NCBI GenBank assembly: GCA_009746045.1
Contig: RPFO01000213.1
Coordinates: 1,306,078-1,370,077, forward strand
Direction: 5' to 3'
DNA: 64,000 bases
DNA from: Mesostigma viride
Lineage: Eukaryota; Streptophyta; Mesostigmatophyceae; Mesostigmatales; Mesostigmataceae
The notes beneath the pieces are model-generated. The model worked only from the letters and a program-made list of their open reading frames with translations, did not search any database and had not been told where the DNA came from. Both the position numbers and the translations under genes were made by a program. Shown piece after piece: positions 34,637-48,415 of this stretch (positions within the stretch are counted from its first letter, which is position 1; every line of letters starts with the position of its first letter).

Positions 34637-35150
34637 CGTCGACCCATAAGTGGTTCGCGAATGGGAAATCGCTGCTGATTTTCGGTCGGGCCCTTCATGG
34701 TATTTTCGAAATCTCGAGGCAAGGTTGCGCGGAAGAGGGCCCTCCTTAATCATGCGTGCGATCGGACTGGCCATGGAAAGGGATACCTGGTTCCTGGACT
34801 GCCTTGCAGGTCAACCATCTTGAAACTTCCCCTAAGAAGGAAATCAGACGTCAGACGGTTGAATATGCGTACGTCAAGATTTGACCAACCCATCATCCAT
34901 TCAACCACCTTCTCCGCGGCATCATGGAAGACCTGGCTCTCATCCGCCATTCCTCCAGACCCAAACAAACAATCGGCCGTGTTGTCGTCGTGCCTCCTAA
35001 GGCGAATGTTCACGTCCTCTTTGTCATCATCCATTTCCGACAGCCGAATTACAGCCCTTTTGGCTCCGTCCACTCCATCCTCAAGAAGGACGTCCATCTG
35101 CGCCCCTCCCACACAATTGTTGTCAACGTATTGTTGCAATGACGGGAAAT
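34637..35150 (-). CDS. Cargo exon I: unknown acidic/helical segment
   Basis: The frame reads HDFPSLQQYVDNNCVGGAQM, RAVIRLSEMDDDKEDVNIRL, FHDAAEKVVEWMMGWSNLDV and, after a frame change near 34775, MASPIARMIKEGPLPRNLAS up to a donor at 34636 (TTG then GTAACC). The intron that follows (34364-34636) holds two degenerate palindromic modules at 34411-34432 and 34523-34545. The left boundary near 35150 is uncertain. Confidence 0.5.
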
Positions 35151-35162
35151 CATGTCCTTTCC

Positions 35163-35317
35163 AAAGCTACGATGTGTTCCCCACACAGACCCATGTCGGT
35201 AATTGACAGCTTTTTACATTTCCTATCCCGGCACTTCTTTTCGGGATCCTTCTCAAAAATCCGGAAAACAGCGTCCTGATATGGACGTCCCCTTATGTCG
35301 ACCGTCAGACTGGACAT
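35163..35317 (-). CDS. Cargo exon J: Cys/His-cluster exon
   Basis: Directly after an acceptor (TTTCGCAG) the frame reads MSSLTVDIRGRPYQDAVFRI and FEKDPEKKCRDRKCKKLSIT, then GLCGEHI. The C-x3-C, C-x2-H spacing resembles a small zinc site, and exon K has a related one (KCDVSTCKKTALGFDLYCRK, then H). The upstream intron ends of J and K also resemble each other (GGCCGGTATGTT and GCAG before ATGTCC), so the two exons look like paralogues. The 3' boundary is not resolved. Confidence 0.5.
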
Positions 35318-35597
35318 CTGCGAAACCAGAACATACCGGCCGCGAGTAGTTTATATTATTAAAAAAAACTGGCATTTATTAAGTCATCTTCATCTATTTA
35401 TGCGAGCTAAAATTTGAAGAAAATGCAACAAAGAAACGCCCTGGGGCGCAACTTCCTCAACAACCACTTTCTACGTACAAACGAATGGCAATCACATCGA
35501 CTACGATTGTCACTACATACGAATGTCCAGACAATATAATGTGTATGTAGAGGGGGGGCATTCAACACCAGAGAAACGCCGGCGGGCGCAACTCATA

Positions 35598-36462
35598 TCA
35601 ATATAGACTGTCCCGCGACTCGTTCCACTCTCTGCAGGTTTTGCAACAACCGATCGAGCGAACTCTCGGAACCTCTTTCGCCGCCATTTCATCGACACGA
35701 GCGAACATCTCTTCTTTGGCGGCCACCAACTTTGCCTCCTTGTTGCCGGTGTCAGGATAGATTTCGGACCTCCTCGTCTTCATCGGGGCCACTCTCTCCA
35801 AATACTCTGCACACAGAGAATCCTGCTCCTCCTCCACAATCGCCTTCACGCCGGATACAATCGCTTTGGCTTTTGTTTCCACGCGAAAATCGAACTCTCG
35901 TTGAGTTATCAGCGGAATGTCGGCGAGTGCAAAACACATACGCCGATAAAGTTCGCTTACATCCGTGTCACGCGAGTCGGCAAAAGGTGTCGTCATCAAA
36001 AAGCATCTCAAGCTACTCCAACCATTTTCTTGGGCGCCGGCAACGTAGCCTCCCTTTGCCAAGTCCGCACCTGTCGCGGAGTCTTTGACTATCCAATCTT
36101 CAAGGAAGTACTCGTCTCCCCTGGTGAAATCAAAATTTACACCCAACCTCTCCGACAGTCATGTCCAGGCGAAGTCGCAGGGCCCCCCCCGCCAATCCAG
36201 GTCCGAGGGCGCCCGCCATTCCAAGTCCGCGACTGAGGGCATTTTCGATGTGACGAGAATGTTCTTCGTGCTTTCGGCAATACAAGTCAAATCCGAGAGC
36301 GGTTTTCTTGCAAGTGGACACATCACACTTGCGCGGCGCCCCTATTGAGCGAGCAACACTCTGAATGACAGTGGCAACCGCTTGGTGTTGTTGAAGTCGT
36401 TGCCAATCCTCCATCAGGAGGTGACTAGACGAATCGGACGAATCTTCCGTCGAACCGGACAT
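35598..36462 (-). CDS. Cargo exon K: Cys/His-cluster segment followed by an unknown domain
   Basis: From the acceptor before ATG at 36462 the frame reads MSGSTEDSSDSSSHLLMEDW and then GAPRKCDVSTCKKTALGFDL with a YCRKHEEH end, a putative zinc site shared with exon J. After the eight-base C/G run near 36183 and a region of frame uncertainty at 36130-36160, coding-like sequence continues (RGDEYFLEDWIVKDSATGAD, ELYRRMCFALADIPLITQRE, EEMFARVDEMAAKEVPRVRS) to a stop at 35598. The two pieces are probably one protein separated by an indel or a very small intron. Confidence 0.5.
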
Positions 36463-36626
36463 CTGCGACAAGTTACGATAACATACCGGCCCCGGAAAAT
36501 AAAATTCAAAAAACGTTTTGAAATTTTTTTATTGTACTTGTTTATTAATACGAAGGTTTAAATTTGGCGCAAAGAAACGCCCCAAGGCGCAACTTGTCGA
36601 ACAGCAATATGGCGATAAAACATTAT

Positions 36627-36830
36627 CTATTCAATGTGCGATTGATGTGCTGAAACCTTCCAGACTTTGACACTGTCCGGTATCACCGGACTCGGACGAG
36701 GAGTCGAGTCGGAAGCGAGCCAGTAATCCTCGACTATTTTTTTGATGTACAATGGAAGACTCCTTCCATTATGTCGAAGTGTGTCGGTCCTTTGCCTTTT
36801 GGCCAAACTCTCCTTAACCTCCACCATTTC
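36627..36830 (-). CDS. Cargo exon L: small C-terminal exon
   Basis: After a good acceptor (CTCCTACGCGCAG) the frame reads EMVEVKESLAKRQRTDTLRH, then LYIKKIVEDYWLASDSTPRP, and stops at 36627. It starts about 90 bp downstream of the stop of the MYND frame and could be a separate gene's last exon or an alternative 3' exon. The intron end before it resembles the sequence upstream of the MYND start (TAATTAATGTTTATAA). Confidence 0.45.
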   Translation of the reverse strand, partial: EMVEVKESLAKRQRTDTLRHNGRSLPLYIKKIVEDYWLASDSTPRPSPVIPDSVKVWKVSAHQSHIE

Positions 36831-36920
36831 CTGCGCGTAGGAGGAAAATGATACGTTATAAACATTAATTATTAAAATAACATCATATAAACAAGTTATT
36901 ACTCTACATTTCAAGTTTTT

Positions 36921-37676
36921 CTAAGAGGCAGAGCCGTCGTGGAAGTTGAAGGAGAAGTCGACATCAGACCCCATAGTTTTATCCAGTATCGTCGTCACGT
37001 TAACCCCCCACTTCACCCCTGCCAGCACCTCCCTCGCTTGCCTCAGACGTTCGCATCTATCCTTATGCCTACTCCAGTCCGCACGCTGGCACTCCTCACT
37101 GCAATATCTGGCATCCCTACATCCTCTACACCACTTGATATGAGGTCCTGTTTCGCACCCACACCCCTCCTTGGAGCACTTTCGCGTACTACGCATGCGA
37201 TCCCCATCCCTCACGATCGGGTCAGAGAGCAAGAAAAAGTTCATGTTGAGGGGTACTGCCCCTACACATGCATCAGCCCTCACGCGCAGAGAATGCGTAA
37301 CATTCGGGTAAAATGCGCGCCCGTAGGTGCACCCAAGCTGAGCCCCTTCCTCTTCCCCCAACTCTATCTTTGGCCCCTTTGTAATGAACGACACCAAAAG
37401 GCGGAACTCCGTCCTTGGGTCTATGGGCACTCTTAGATCCATCTGTGGTCTGAAAAAACCCTCTTGAATACAGAAGTTCATATCAGCTAGCTGGGCGTAC
37501 ATAATTCTCTCCATTTGGCTGAACGAATCAAACGCCAATAAAACGGCCAAGTGGCGGCCTGTCCTCTCCTGCGCGACTCGAACTTCCTCGAATATGACAC
37601 GCGACAGAAAGCGAACTTGTTTGAAAACGTTTTGAAGGACGCTTCCGTAGACTTCATTCACGATCTCGGACTCCAT
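36921..37676 (-). CDS. MYND zinc-finger cargo protein
   Basis: A 251-codon frame starts at ATG 37676, directly after a possible acceptor (CCTGAAAAAG). The first two thirds form an unrecognised globular region (NEVYGSVLQNVFKQVRFLSR, HLAVLLAFDSFSQMERIMYA, PRTEFRLLVSFITKGPKIEL). Near residues 164-208 is a clear MYND finger: CSKEGCGC, then CRGCRDARYCSEECQRADWS, then HKDRC, with all usual Cys/His ligands. MYND fingers bind proline-rich peptides in nuclear co-repressors and methyltransferases; no SET domain is present, so the role is unknown. It differs from the host-side MYND gene at 17.7-21.3 kb in size and lacks TPR/Sel1 repeats. It lies inside the giant element as cargo. Confidence 0.8.
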   Translation of the reverse strand: MESEIVNEVYGSVLQNVFKQVRFLSRVIFEEVRVAQERTGRHLAVLLAFDSFSQMERIMYAQLADMNFCIQEGFFRPQMDLRVPIDPRTEFRLLVSFITKGPKIELGEEEGAQLGCTYGRAFYPNVTHSLRVRADACVGAVPLNMNFFLLSDPIVRDGDRMRSTRKCSKEGCGCETGPHIKWCRGCRDARYCSEECQRADWSRHKDRCERLRQAREVLAGVKWGVNVTTILDKTMGSDVDFSFNFHDGSAS

Positions 37677-37744
37677 CTTTTTCAGGGAAAAAACGAACAA
37701 AAAAATTCATAAACATTAATTTATTATTTTATAATAACAAGTTA

Positions 37745-37973
37745 CTATTCCTCGGAATAGTTTTTTTTTATCCATTCCACAAACGCGTTTGTCACAAACA
37801 CCTTCCATGCTTTCTCAAGAACTTGTCCCCCTGATGTTTTTGAGTATTCAAACTCGTCATCCGAAGAAACCAACTCCGGCACATCCTCCGAGAGGGTCTC
37901 TAAATTGTCATCGGCTTTCCTTTTGCGCTTGTGGTTTCCGAAGCATTTTTTTGTTCTTCTTCTGACATTTGTT
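37745..37973 (-). CDS. Cargo exon N: basic then acidic C-terminal exon
   Basis: After the acceptor GGTTGCAG at 37974 one frame reads TNVRRRTKKCFGNHKRKRKA, DDNLETLSEDVPELVSSDDE and then GQVLEKAWKVFVTNAFVEWI up to a stop at 37745. HKRKRK is a plausible nuclear-localisation signal. The intron upstream contains at least five palindromic modules (38091-38497) and then runs into the polypurine repeats, so the 5' exon was not found. Confidence 0.55.
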
Positions 37974-38090
37974 CTGCAACCATGGAGTCATTTCGAGGGG
38001 GGTGTGGTTTAACGGGTGCAGATTTAAAGTAATTTGTTTTAGGTGAACGATGGTAAAAACTTCATTAGATATTTTAAACGAACGAGAAGC

Positions 38091-38497
38091 AACAGAAACG
38101 ACGGCGGGCGTAACTATCATGGGAAACTTTGATATCACAAGATCACAATGGACACGAACGCGCTGCAACTTTCACGACATATTCTTCGACATCGAAAATA
38201 AAAAAGAAACGACGGCGGGCGTAACTATCATGAAACATTGATCTTACAAGAAGCTGACGGGGATGCAACTTTCACGACAAACACTTCGACATCGAAGATG
38301 CAAAAGAAACGACGGCGGGCGTAACTATCATGGAAAGATTGAGCTTACAAGATGACAAGTTAACTGACGGGGGTGCATCTTTCCGAGATATATTTCGACA
38401 TCGAAAAGGCAAAAGAAACGACGGCGGGCGTAACTAGCACAACCAATGTTGGTCATGTGCTCTTCCAGTAAGACAAGAAACGACGGCGGGCGTAACT
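38091..38497 (-). repeat. Cluster of five palindromic modules
   Basis: Copies at 38091-38114, 38203-38226, 38303-38326, 38412-38435 and 38475-38497 read AGAAACGACGGCGGGCGTAA on the plus strand, each embedded in a diverged repeat of about 100 bp (TTCACGACA, TTCGACATCGAA). On the gene strand they follow the GTTACGCCCGCCGTCGTTTC form. Confidence 0.85.
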
Positions 38498-38549
38498 ATC
38501 ACACGGTCCAGGAAGAGTGACGTTGGCAGAATTATGGTGTTTGTAAAAG

Positions 38550-38850
<301 letters not shown>

Positions 38851-38885
38851 TCAGCTTCTTGTAAGATCATGTTTTGCATGATAGT

Positions 38886-39000
38886 NNNNNNNNNNNNNNN
38901 NNNNNNNNNNNNNNNNNNNNNNNNNNNNNNNNNNNNNNNNNNNNNNNNNNNNNNNNNNNNNNNNNNNNNNNNNNNNNNNNNNNNNNNNNNNNNNNNNNNN
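38886..39000. other. Assembly gap (115 N)
   Basis: A run of N. The sequence after it (39001-39300) repeats 38260-38550 nearly base for base, so the gap joins two copies of one segment. Confidence 0.99.
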
Positions 39001-39299
39001 GCGGGGATGCACTTTCACGACAAACACTTCGACATCGAAGATGCAAAAGGAAACGACGGCGGCGTAACTATCAGGAAAGATTGAGCTTACAAAGATGACA
39101 AGTTAAACTGACGGGGGTGCATCTTTCACGAGATATATTTCGACATCGAAAAGGCCAAAAGAAACGACGGCGGGCGTAACTAGCACAACCAATGTTGGTC
39201 ATGTGCTCTTCCAGTAAGACAAGAAACGACGGCGGGCGTAACTATCACACGGTCCAGGAAGAGTGACGTTGGCAGAATTATGGTGTTTGTAAAAGGGGG

Positions 39300-39300
<1 letters not shown>
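39001..39300. repeat. Repeat of 38260-38550 on the other side of the gap
   Basis: It contains the same three last palindromic modules (39046-39069, 39160-39182, 39219-39242) and the same entry into the polypurine run. Small single-base differences, mostly run-length changes, suggest either a true tandem duplication or two uncollapsed reads of one locus. Confidence 0.85.
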
Positions 39301-41382
<2,082 letters not shown>

Positions 41383-41439
41383 TTTAGCCACATCGTGTTT
41401 TGTTCTTGGATTGATGACGCACCGCACGCAACGCTCGTG

Positions 41440-42215
41440 ACCTGCACCCGCAGGCGAAAAAGAACGAACCACAATGATAGCATGGTTGTGAGTGACAATT
41501 GACGACATCACGCTACAAGGAGCATGACGCAAAAGGGATTAAAAATCGGCATGAAAAACCTGGTGAAAAATAAGAGGGAGAGGGGGGGAGAGGGAGAGGG
41601 AGAGAGAGTCGTCGTTCAGGAAGCCGGCATGACGCAAAATGGGATGAATACTCAACATGACAGGTGAAAAAACATGAGAAAAACAACGTACATAAAATCC
41701 CGCAACTCACTCTTGTTGTTGCTGATGCTGCTGTCGTTGTTCTTGTTGTCAGGCCCGTTGTTCTTGATTTCCAAAGAAGAAAGCCGTGAAGCTGCTCGTA
41801 CGCAACGACCGTGACCTGCACCCGCAGGCGAAAAAGAACGAACCACAATGATAGTATTGTTGTGAGTGACAATTGACGACATCACGCTACAAAGAGCATG
41901 ACGCAAAAGGGATTTAAAATCGGCATGAAAAACCTGGTGAAAAATAAGAGGGAGAGGGGGGGAGAGGGAGAGGGAGAGAGAGTCGTCGTTCAGGAAGCCG
42001 TCATGACGCAAAATGGGATGAATACTCAACATGCCAGGTGAAAAAAAATTAGGAAAACCACGTACGTAAAATCCCGCAACTCACTCTTGTTGTTGCTGAT
42101 GCTGCTGTCGTTGTTGTTGTTGTCAGGCCCGTTGTTCTTGATTTCCAAAGAAGAAAGCCGTGAAGCTGCTCGTACGCATTATGGGGGCTGCACCCGCAGG
42201 CGAAAAAGAACGTGG
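41440..42215. repeat. Tandem repeat of about 368 bp, two copies and a partial third
   Basis: The sequence TGCACCCGCAGGCGAAAAAG recurs at about 41450, 41817 and 42189. Between copies run GACGACATCACGCTAC, a GGGAGA stretch, TCGTCGTTCAGGAAGCC and TTGTTGTTGCTGATGCTGCT. The third copy diverges where the foldback at 42308 begins. Confidence 0.9.
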
Positions 42216-42307
42216 ACCACAGTCGGTCACTGGACGTGCGGTGGCGGGCGTGGTGGGCGCATCCGGCGGTGCGCGCCTGCAAAACACCGCATCAATTACC
42301 TGGGCGG

Positions 42308-43069
42308 GCAGGGTGCGCACCTTCCAAAGTCCCTGGTGTGTGTCAGTGCAGCGTCGACATGGCATGCGTGGAGGATATTTGCGTACGTACGACGAATCAT
42401 GTGAAACGACTGGTCCAACCTGAAAAATTTTAAATTTTTTCCGTGTCCAGTAACGGTCCTAGGTTGCACCCGCGGGCCGTTCCGACAGCTGTACAGAAAA
42501 GATCACAAAGATACGCCGCGCAACGACGCCTGTGCCCGGCAAATCATTTGTGAGCCCGGAACTGAACAGTCACTGCAAATGTCGAGTATTTATTGCTCCA
42601 ACCCCACAAAAAAGCGTTCCGGACCTGTTCGAAGCGAAGAGCACTGACAGGGATCGGACCCGAGCCAGATTTGTGTGCGGACCATGATGGCTGGCCTCCC
42701 TCACTCCGCAACCTCACTCTGGACGCAGGTTCGAATCCTGTCAGTGCTATTCGCTTCGAACAGTTCCGGAACGCTTTTTTTGGGGGGTGGAGCAATAGAT
42801 TTTCGACGTTTGTAGTGACTGTTCAGTTCCCGACTCACATTTGCCGGGCACTGGCGTCATTCCGCGGCGTATCTTTCTGATCTATTCTGTACAGCTGCCG
42901 GAACGGCCCGCGGGTGCAACCTAGGACCGTTACTGGACACGGCAAAAATTCAAAATTTTTCAGGTTGGACCAGTCGTTTCAGATGATTCGTCGTACGTAC
43001 GCAAATATCCTCCACGCATGCCATGTCGACGCTGCACTGACACACACCAGGGACTTTGGAAGGTGCCGT
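42308..43069. mobile_element. 760-bp foldback element with arms of about 350 bp
   Basis: The left arm starts GCACCTTCCAAAGTCCCTGG and is matched inverted up to 43069 (CCAGGGACTTTGGAAGGTGC). The centre is near 42690. Inner parts include GACTGTTCAGTTCC and GCTATTCGCTTCGAACAG with their inverted partners. Both strands near the centre contain a tRNA B-box-like GGTTCGAATCC or GGTCCGATCC, but no A box. No coding frame was recognised. Diverged half-copies of GCTATTCGCTCGAACAG follow at 43281 and 43465. Confidence 0.85.
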
Positions 43070-43997
43070 AAGAATTGTCTTGCGAAATGAAAGCTTAGCC
43101 GTATGCACTGTTCTGAAAAATCTGATTTGTAAAAATGGAGAAAAAAAAAAAAAAGGGAAAAAAACAAAAAAAAAAGAACCCTGAAAACTGACATGCCGCG
43201 AAAAGGATTCGACACGGCGACTGCCGGTCTCATCCAGGTATTGGAGTAGGGTGTAGATCCCCACCGGGGGTGTAGATCCCCCTGCTATTCGCTCGAACAG
43301 TTCTGGATGTACCATTCTACATGCTATTGTACAATATATAGTGGTAACGGAGAAAAAAAAATGAAGAGACGACAAAAATGCCTTTGCACCAATAGGAGTC
43401 GACACTGCGTGTTCAGACTCCAAGTACTCGGGCACCCACACCTGCCGGGGGAGTACATTGTAATGCTATTCACTAGAACAGTTCCGGATGTAGCGTTAGT
43501 GATGATGTTGTACAATATATTCCAATCACGTTTGTCAGAGTGTGCGTTTTTCCGACATGTAGGGCAGGTTGTACAACATTCTGTGCGCCAACCATGTGTA
43601 CTACATGTATCGATTAGTATCACTACATGTATATTCCGTCATGATCGCAGGATTAGTAACTACTGGGCTACATGTTAGTGTACCCTTACTAGGCTACTAT
43701 GTAGAACCTTCAGAACCTGATTCTACCTTCCAAAATTCTAATTATGCGCCATGGATCAGTTCTGAAATGTAGAACGAGCCTACGTGGAGGGCATGACATC
43801 AGTCCAGCTGGCACCGCCGCGCACCATGACCGAGGGAACACGCCGTCACGTGCATGTAATGCAATGTTTGGAGACGACGGGCATGCATGCATGGTTAATT
43901 TTTGGCGGCGAATATTTTCCGCGCCAAAAAAATTCCGCGGTACCCTCCGTACCGTGAAAAGTGGGTGCACGGTGCGCGCACCCCTTGCGGAAGTGGC
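43070..43997. other. Spacer between the two foldbacks, no recognised gene
   Basis: An A-rich run at 43138-43180, two partial repeats of the small foldback's inner end (CTATTCACTAGAACAGTTCC) and repeated TTGTACAATATA are seen. No coding signal was found. Confidence 0.5.
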
Positions 43998-45179
43998 CAT
44001 GGCGACTGCTTTTAGACGAAACGTGACAAATCTGGCTCGCGGAAAGCAGAAAAAATGCTCGATTCTTGGAGAAAATTAGTTACTGATTCTAATTTATGGT
44101 GGGATAGTTGCGATCTATAATGTCGCGGGCTCTTTTTCTTTACCATCGGCAGGGGGGTCCGGCCTGAATTTCTGTCGGGATGAATAAAGTATAATGGATG
44201 CCTGCAGGTGTGATTGTCGATTGTTGCCAGTTTTGATGGTCCTAATGGAAGCTAGTTTAATGATGTTTCTAAAGCCGTAAAAATTCCCGCTGCTATCTTT
44301 ACCTTTCCCGTCATTTTGCGGTAAGATAACATTAGGCCTGCGCCATGCGCGCCCGACCTCTCCATGAAAGGGTGGCCTTTCTTGTGCGCCTGGGCACGAA
44401 TAAATGCCCGTTATGGTACGTTCTTGTATTAAACGTCCTAAGATAGCGCTTTCCTGCTTTCTTACCTCGTTGAGCGTAAGCTTTTTGCCTTCTTTCCGGC
44501 CAGATGCAGCCATGAAGTTGCGGGTCCTGGCGCTGCATCGCTGGATTCCTGGATGTTTTTAAGCAAGTTCGTCTGTGACGTGGCTGGCTTGCTGCAGCGC
44601 GTGGCCCACAACCTGTCGGGAAGGTGTAATGCTTTTATTTCCATGCTTCTCTGAAATTTCTTTTGCTTTATAGACAGTTGTGTTCGAGGAAATTCACGCG
44701 GTCTTCCTAAGCAGCGGCATCATTTTCCCCAGACACTGACGAGCTGGCACCTGTCTCCTAAAGAGAGCGGCTCGTGCTTGTTAGAAAGGAGGCAGTGTGC
44801 ATTTTGCGGGACACAATGCTTTGGTGGCACATGCGTCAGGTAGGCTGTTCCAATGGTCTCTTCACCTTTCCCACTGAGTAAATGTTAGCATTTGTCATGC
44901 TAACCAGAGCAGCTAGCCACAGGTTGGCTGGATAAAAAGTCAGCTTATTTTCTCTTTATATACTGCGTGTGTGGTCCTCCACGTGTCCGGCTTGTTGGGC
45001 ATTTTGGAAGAGGGTTTATAATGTGTTGTTGGGTGGAACAACTTGGTTGTTGGCACAAAATCACACATTATTAGCCTGAGATAGGCATGACATATGCTGC
45101 TCAGGCGTGTCGTCCTACCAGCCTTGTTGTTAAGGGTAGACTCACAAGGCTGGCTGTGCCGATGGAGGGGTGGGGCGTG

Positions 45180-45325
45180 CTAGCCCCCCCCCACACCCAC
45201 GCATGCATGCTAGCCCACCCCCACACCCACGCATGCATGCTAGCCCCGGCCCCGGCCCCCCCACACCCACGCATGCATGCCAGCCCACCCCCACACCCAC
45301 GCGTGCATGCCAGCCCACCCCTAGC
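45180..45325. repeat. GCATGCATGC/CCCACACCCACGC satellite, left arm, about 5 copies
   Basis: Units of about 30 bp with GCATGCATGCTAGCCCACCC alternating with C-rich spacers. They are inverted relative to 53385-53875. Repetitive His/Ala/Pro frames are by-products. Confidence 0.93.
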
Positions 45326-45593
45326 TTGAGCGTGCTTGTAAAGTTTTTGCATGGTTTATTAAAATGAGTGGAATATGTATTTATTGCATAATGTTAATTT
45401 TATCATGAATGAAAATGGTCAACATTGCCGAAGTGCCCCTAAATTGCTCAATATTGTGTGCTCAAGAATTCAATGAGGATTGTCATCATGGAAACCCGCA
45501 CAAATTCACGATTCCGGGCATGCATGTGAAAGTATCAAGAACAATTTTCAATTAAGAATGGTATCTCATTGTTCCATGAATCAATATGACTCC

Positions 45594-48415
45594 ATGTACG
45601 TAGACAAGCCATGATGACCCCATGGGAGCCTAAATCCTCATCATTAAATACATAAATGCCACCCATGTACGTAGACGGGCCATGATGACACCAATGGAGC
45701 CTGAATCCTCATCATTAATTACATAAATGCCAACCATGTACATACACGGGCAATGATGACACCATGGGAGCCTGAATCCTCATTATTAAATACATAAATG
45801 CCAACCATGTACGTAGGCCAGCCATGATGACACTATGGGAGCCTGAATCCTCATCATTAATTTCATACATGCCAACAACACGTAGACGGGCCATAATGAC
45901 ACCACGGGAGCCTGAATCCTCATCATTTATTTTATGAGACATCCATGTACGTAGGCCAGCCATGATGACACCATGGGAGCCTGAATCCTCATCATTTTTT
46001 TTCTGAGACATCCATGTACGTAGGCCAGCCATGATGACACCATGGGAGCCTGAATCCTCATCATTAAATACATACATGCCATCCATGTACGTAGACAGGC
46101 CATGATGACACCATGGGAGCCTGAATCCTCATCATTAATTACATAAATGCCAACCATGTACGTAGACGGGCCATGATGACACCATGGGAGCCTGAATCCT
46201 CATCATTTTTTTTATGAGACATCCATGTACGTAGGCCAGCCATGATGACACCATGGGAGCCTGAATCCTCGTCATTTTTTTTTCTTTGACATCCATGTAC
46301 GTAGACGGGCCATGATGACACCATGGGAGCCTGAATCCTCATCATTAATTACATACATGCCAACAATGTAGGTAGACAAGCCATGATGACACCATGGGAG
46401 CCTGAATCCTCATCATTTTTTTAATGAGACATCCATGTACATACGTAGGCCAGCCATGATGACACCATGGGAGCCTGAATCCTCATCATTTTTTTTTCTT
46501 TGACATCCATGTACGTAGGCCAGCCATGATGACACCATGGGAGCCTGAATCCTCCTCATTAATTACATAAATGCCAACCAGGTACGTAGACAAGCCATGA
46601 TGACCCCATGGGAGCCTAAATCCTCATCATTAAATACATAAATGCCACCCATGTACGTAGACGGGCCATGATGACACCAATGGAGCCTGAATCCTCATCA
46701 TTAATTACATAAATGCCAACCATGTACATACACGGGCAATGATGACACCATGGGAGCCTGAATCCTCATCATTAAATACATAAATGCCAACCATGTACGT
46801 AGGCCAGCCATGATGACACTATGGGAGCCTGAATCCTCATCATTAATTTCATACATGCCAACAACACGTAGACGGGCCATAATGACACCACGGGAGCCTG
46901 AATCCTCATCATTTATTTTATGAGACATCCATGTACGTAGGCCAGCCATGATGACACCATGGGAGCCTGAATCCTCATCATTTTTTTCTGAGACATCCAT
47001 GTACGTAGGCCAGCCATGATGACACCATGGGAGCCTGAATCCTCATCATTAAATACATACATGCCATCCATGTACGTAGACAGGCCATGATGACACCATG
47101 GGAGCCTGAATCCTCATCATTAATTACATAAATGCCAACCATGTACGTAGACGGGCCATGATGACACCATGGGAGCCTGAATCCTCATCATTAATTACAT
47201 ACATGCCAACAATGTAGGTAGACAAGCCATGATGACACCATGGGAGCCTGAATCCTCATCATTTTTTTAATGAGACATCCATGTACATACGTAGGCCAGC
47301 CATGATGACACCATGGGAGCCTGAATCCTCATCATTTTTTTTCTTTGACATCCATGTACGTAGGCCAGCCATGATGACACCATGGGAGCCTGAATCCTCC
47401 TCATTAATTACATAAATGCCAACCAGGTACGTAGACAAGCCATGATGACCCCATGGGAGCCTGAATCCTCATCATTAATTACATAAATGCCATCCATGTA
47501 CGTAGACGGGCCATGATGACACCATGGGAGCCTGAATCCTCATCATTAATTACATAAATGCCATCCATGTACGTAGACGGGCCATGATGACACCATGGGA
47601 GCCTGAATCCTCATCATTAATTACATAAATGCCATTCATGTACGTAGACGGGCCATGATGACACCATGGGAGCCTGAATCCTCATCATTAAAAAAGTACA
47701 TGCCATCCATGTACGTAGGCCAGCCATGATGACACCATGGGAGCCTAAATCCTCCTCATGAATTACATAAATGCCAACCATGTACGTAGACAAGCCATGA
47801 TGACACCATGGGAGCCTGAATCCTCATCATTAATTACATAAATGCCATCCATGTACGTACACAGGCGATGATGACACCATGGGAGCCTGAATCCTCATCA
47901 TTTACTATTCCTTGACATCCATGTACGTAGACGGGCCATGATGACACCATGGGAGCCTGAATCCTCCTCATTAATTACATAAATGCCAACCAGGTACGTA
48001 GACAAGCCATGATGACCCCATGGGAGCCTGAATCCTCATCATTAATTACATAAATGCCATCCATGTACGTAGACGGGCCATGATGACACCATGGGAGCCT
48101 GAATCCTCATCATTAATTACATAAATGCCATTCATGTACGTAGACGGGCCATGATGACACCATGGGAGCCTGAATCCTCATCATTAAAAAAGTACATGCC
48201 ATCCATGTACGTAGGCCAGCCATGATGACACCATGGGAGCCTAAATCCTCCTCATGAATTACATAAATGCCAACCATGTACGTAGGCCAGCCATGGAGAC
48301 ACCATGGGAGCCTGAATCCTCCTCATAAATTACATAAATGCCAACCATGTACGTAGACAAGCCATGATGACACCATGGGAGCCTGAATCCTCATCATTAA
48401 TTACATGGATGGCAT
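45594..48415 (-). repeat. 71-bp satellite, left half, about 40 units
   Basis: The core GGCCATGATGACACCATGGG, then AGCCTGAATCCTCATCATT, is conserved. The linker after it is one of a few types (AATTACATAAATGCCA, a T-run with ATGAGACATCC, a T-run with CTTTGACATCC, ACTATTCCTTGACATCC). A block of about 14 units starting at 45603 is repeated from about 46592 with the same order of variants, so there is higher-order structure. Confidence 0.95.

Noticed and set aside
42648-42755. A tRNA gene in the small foldback (T-arm-like ends and pairing 7-bp stem)
   Set aside because: The stem pairing follows from the inverted repeat, no A box or anticodon arm is visible, and the spacing is about 107 bases.
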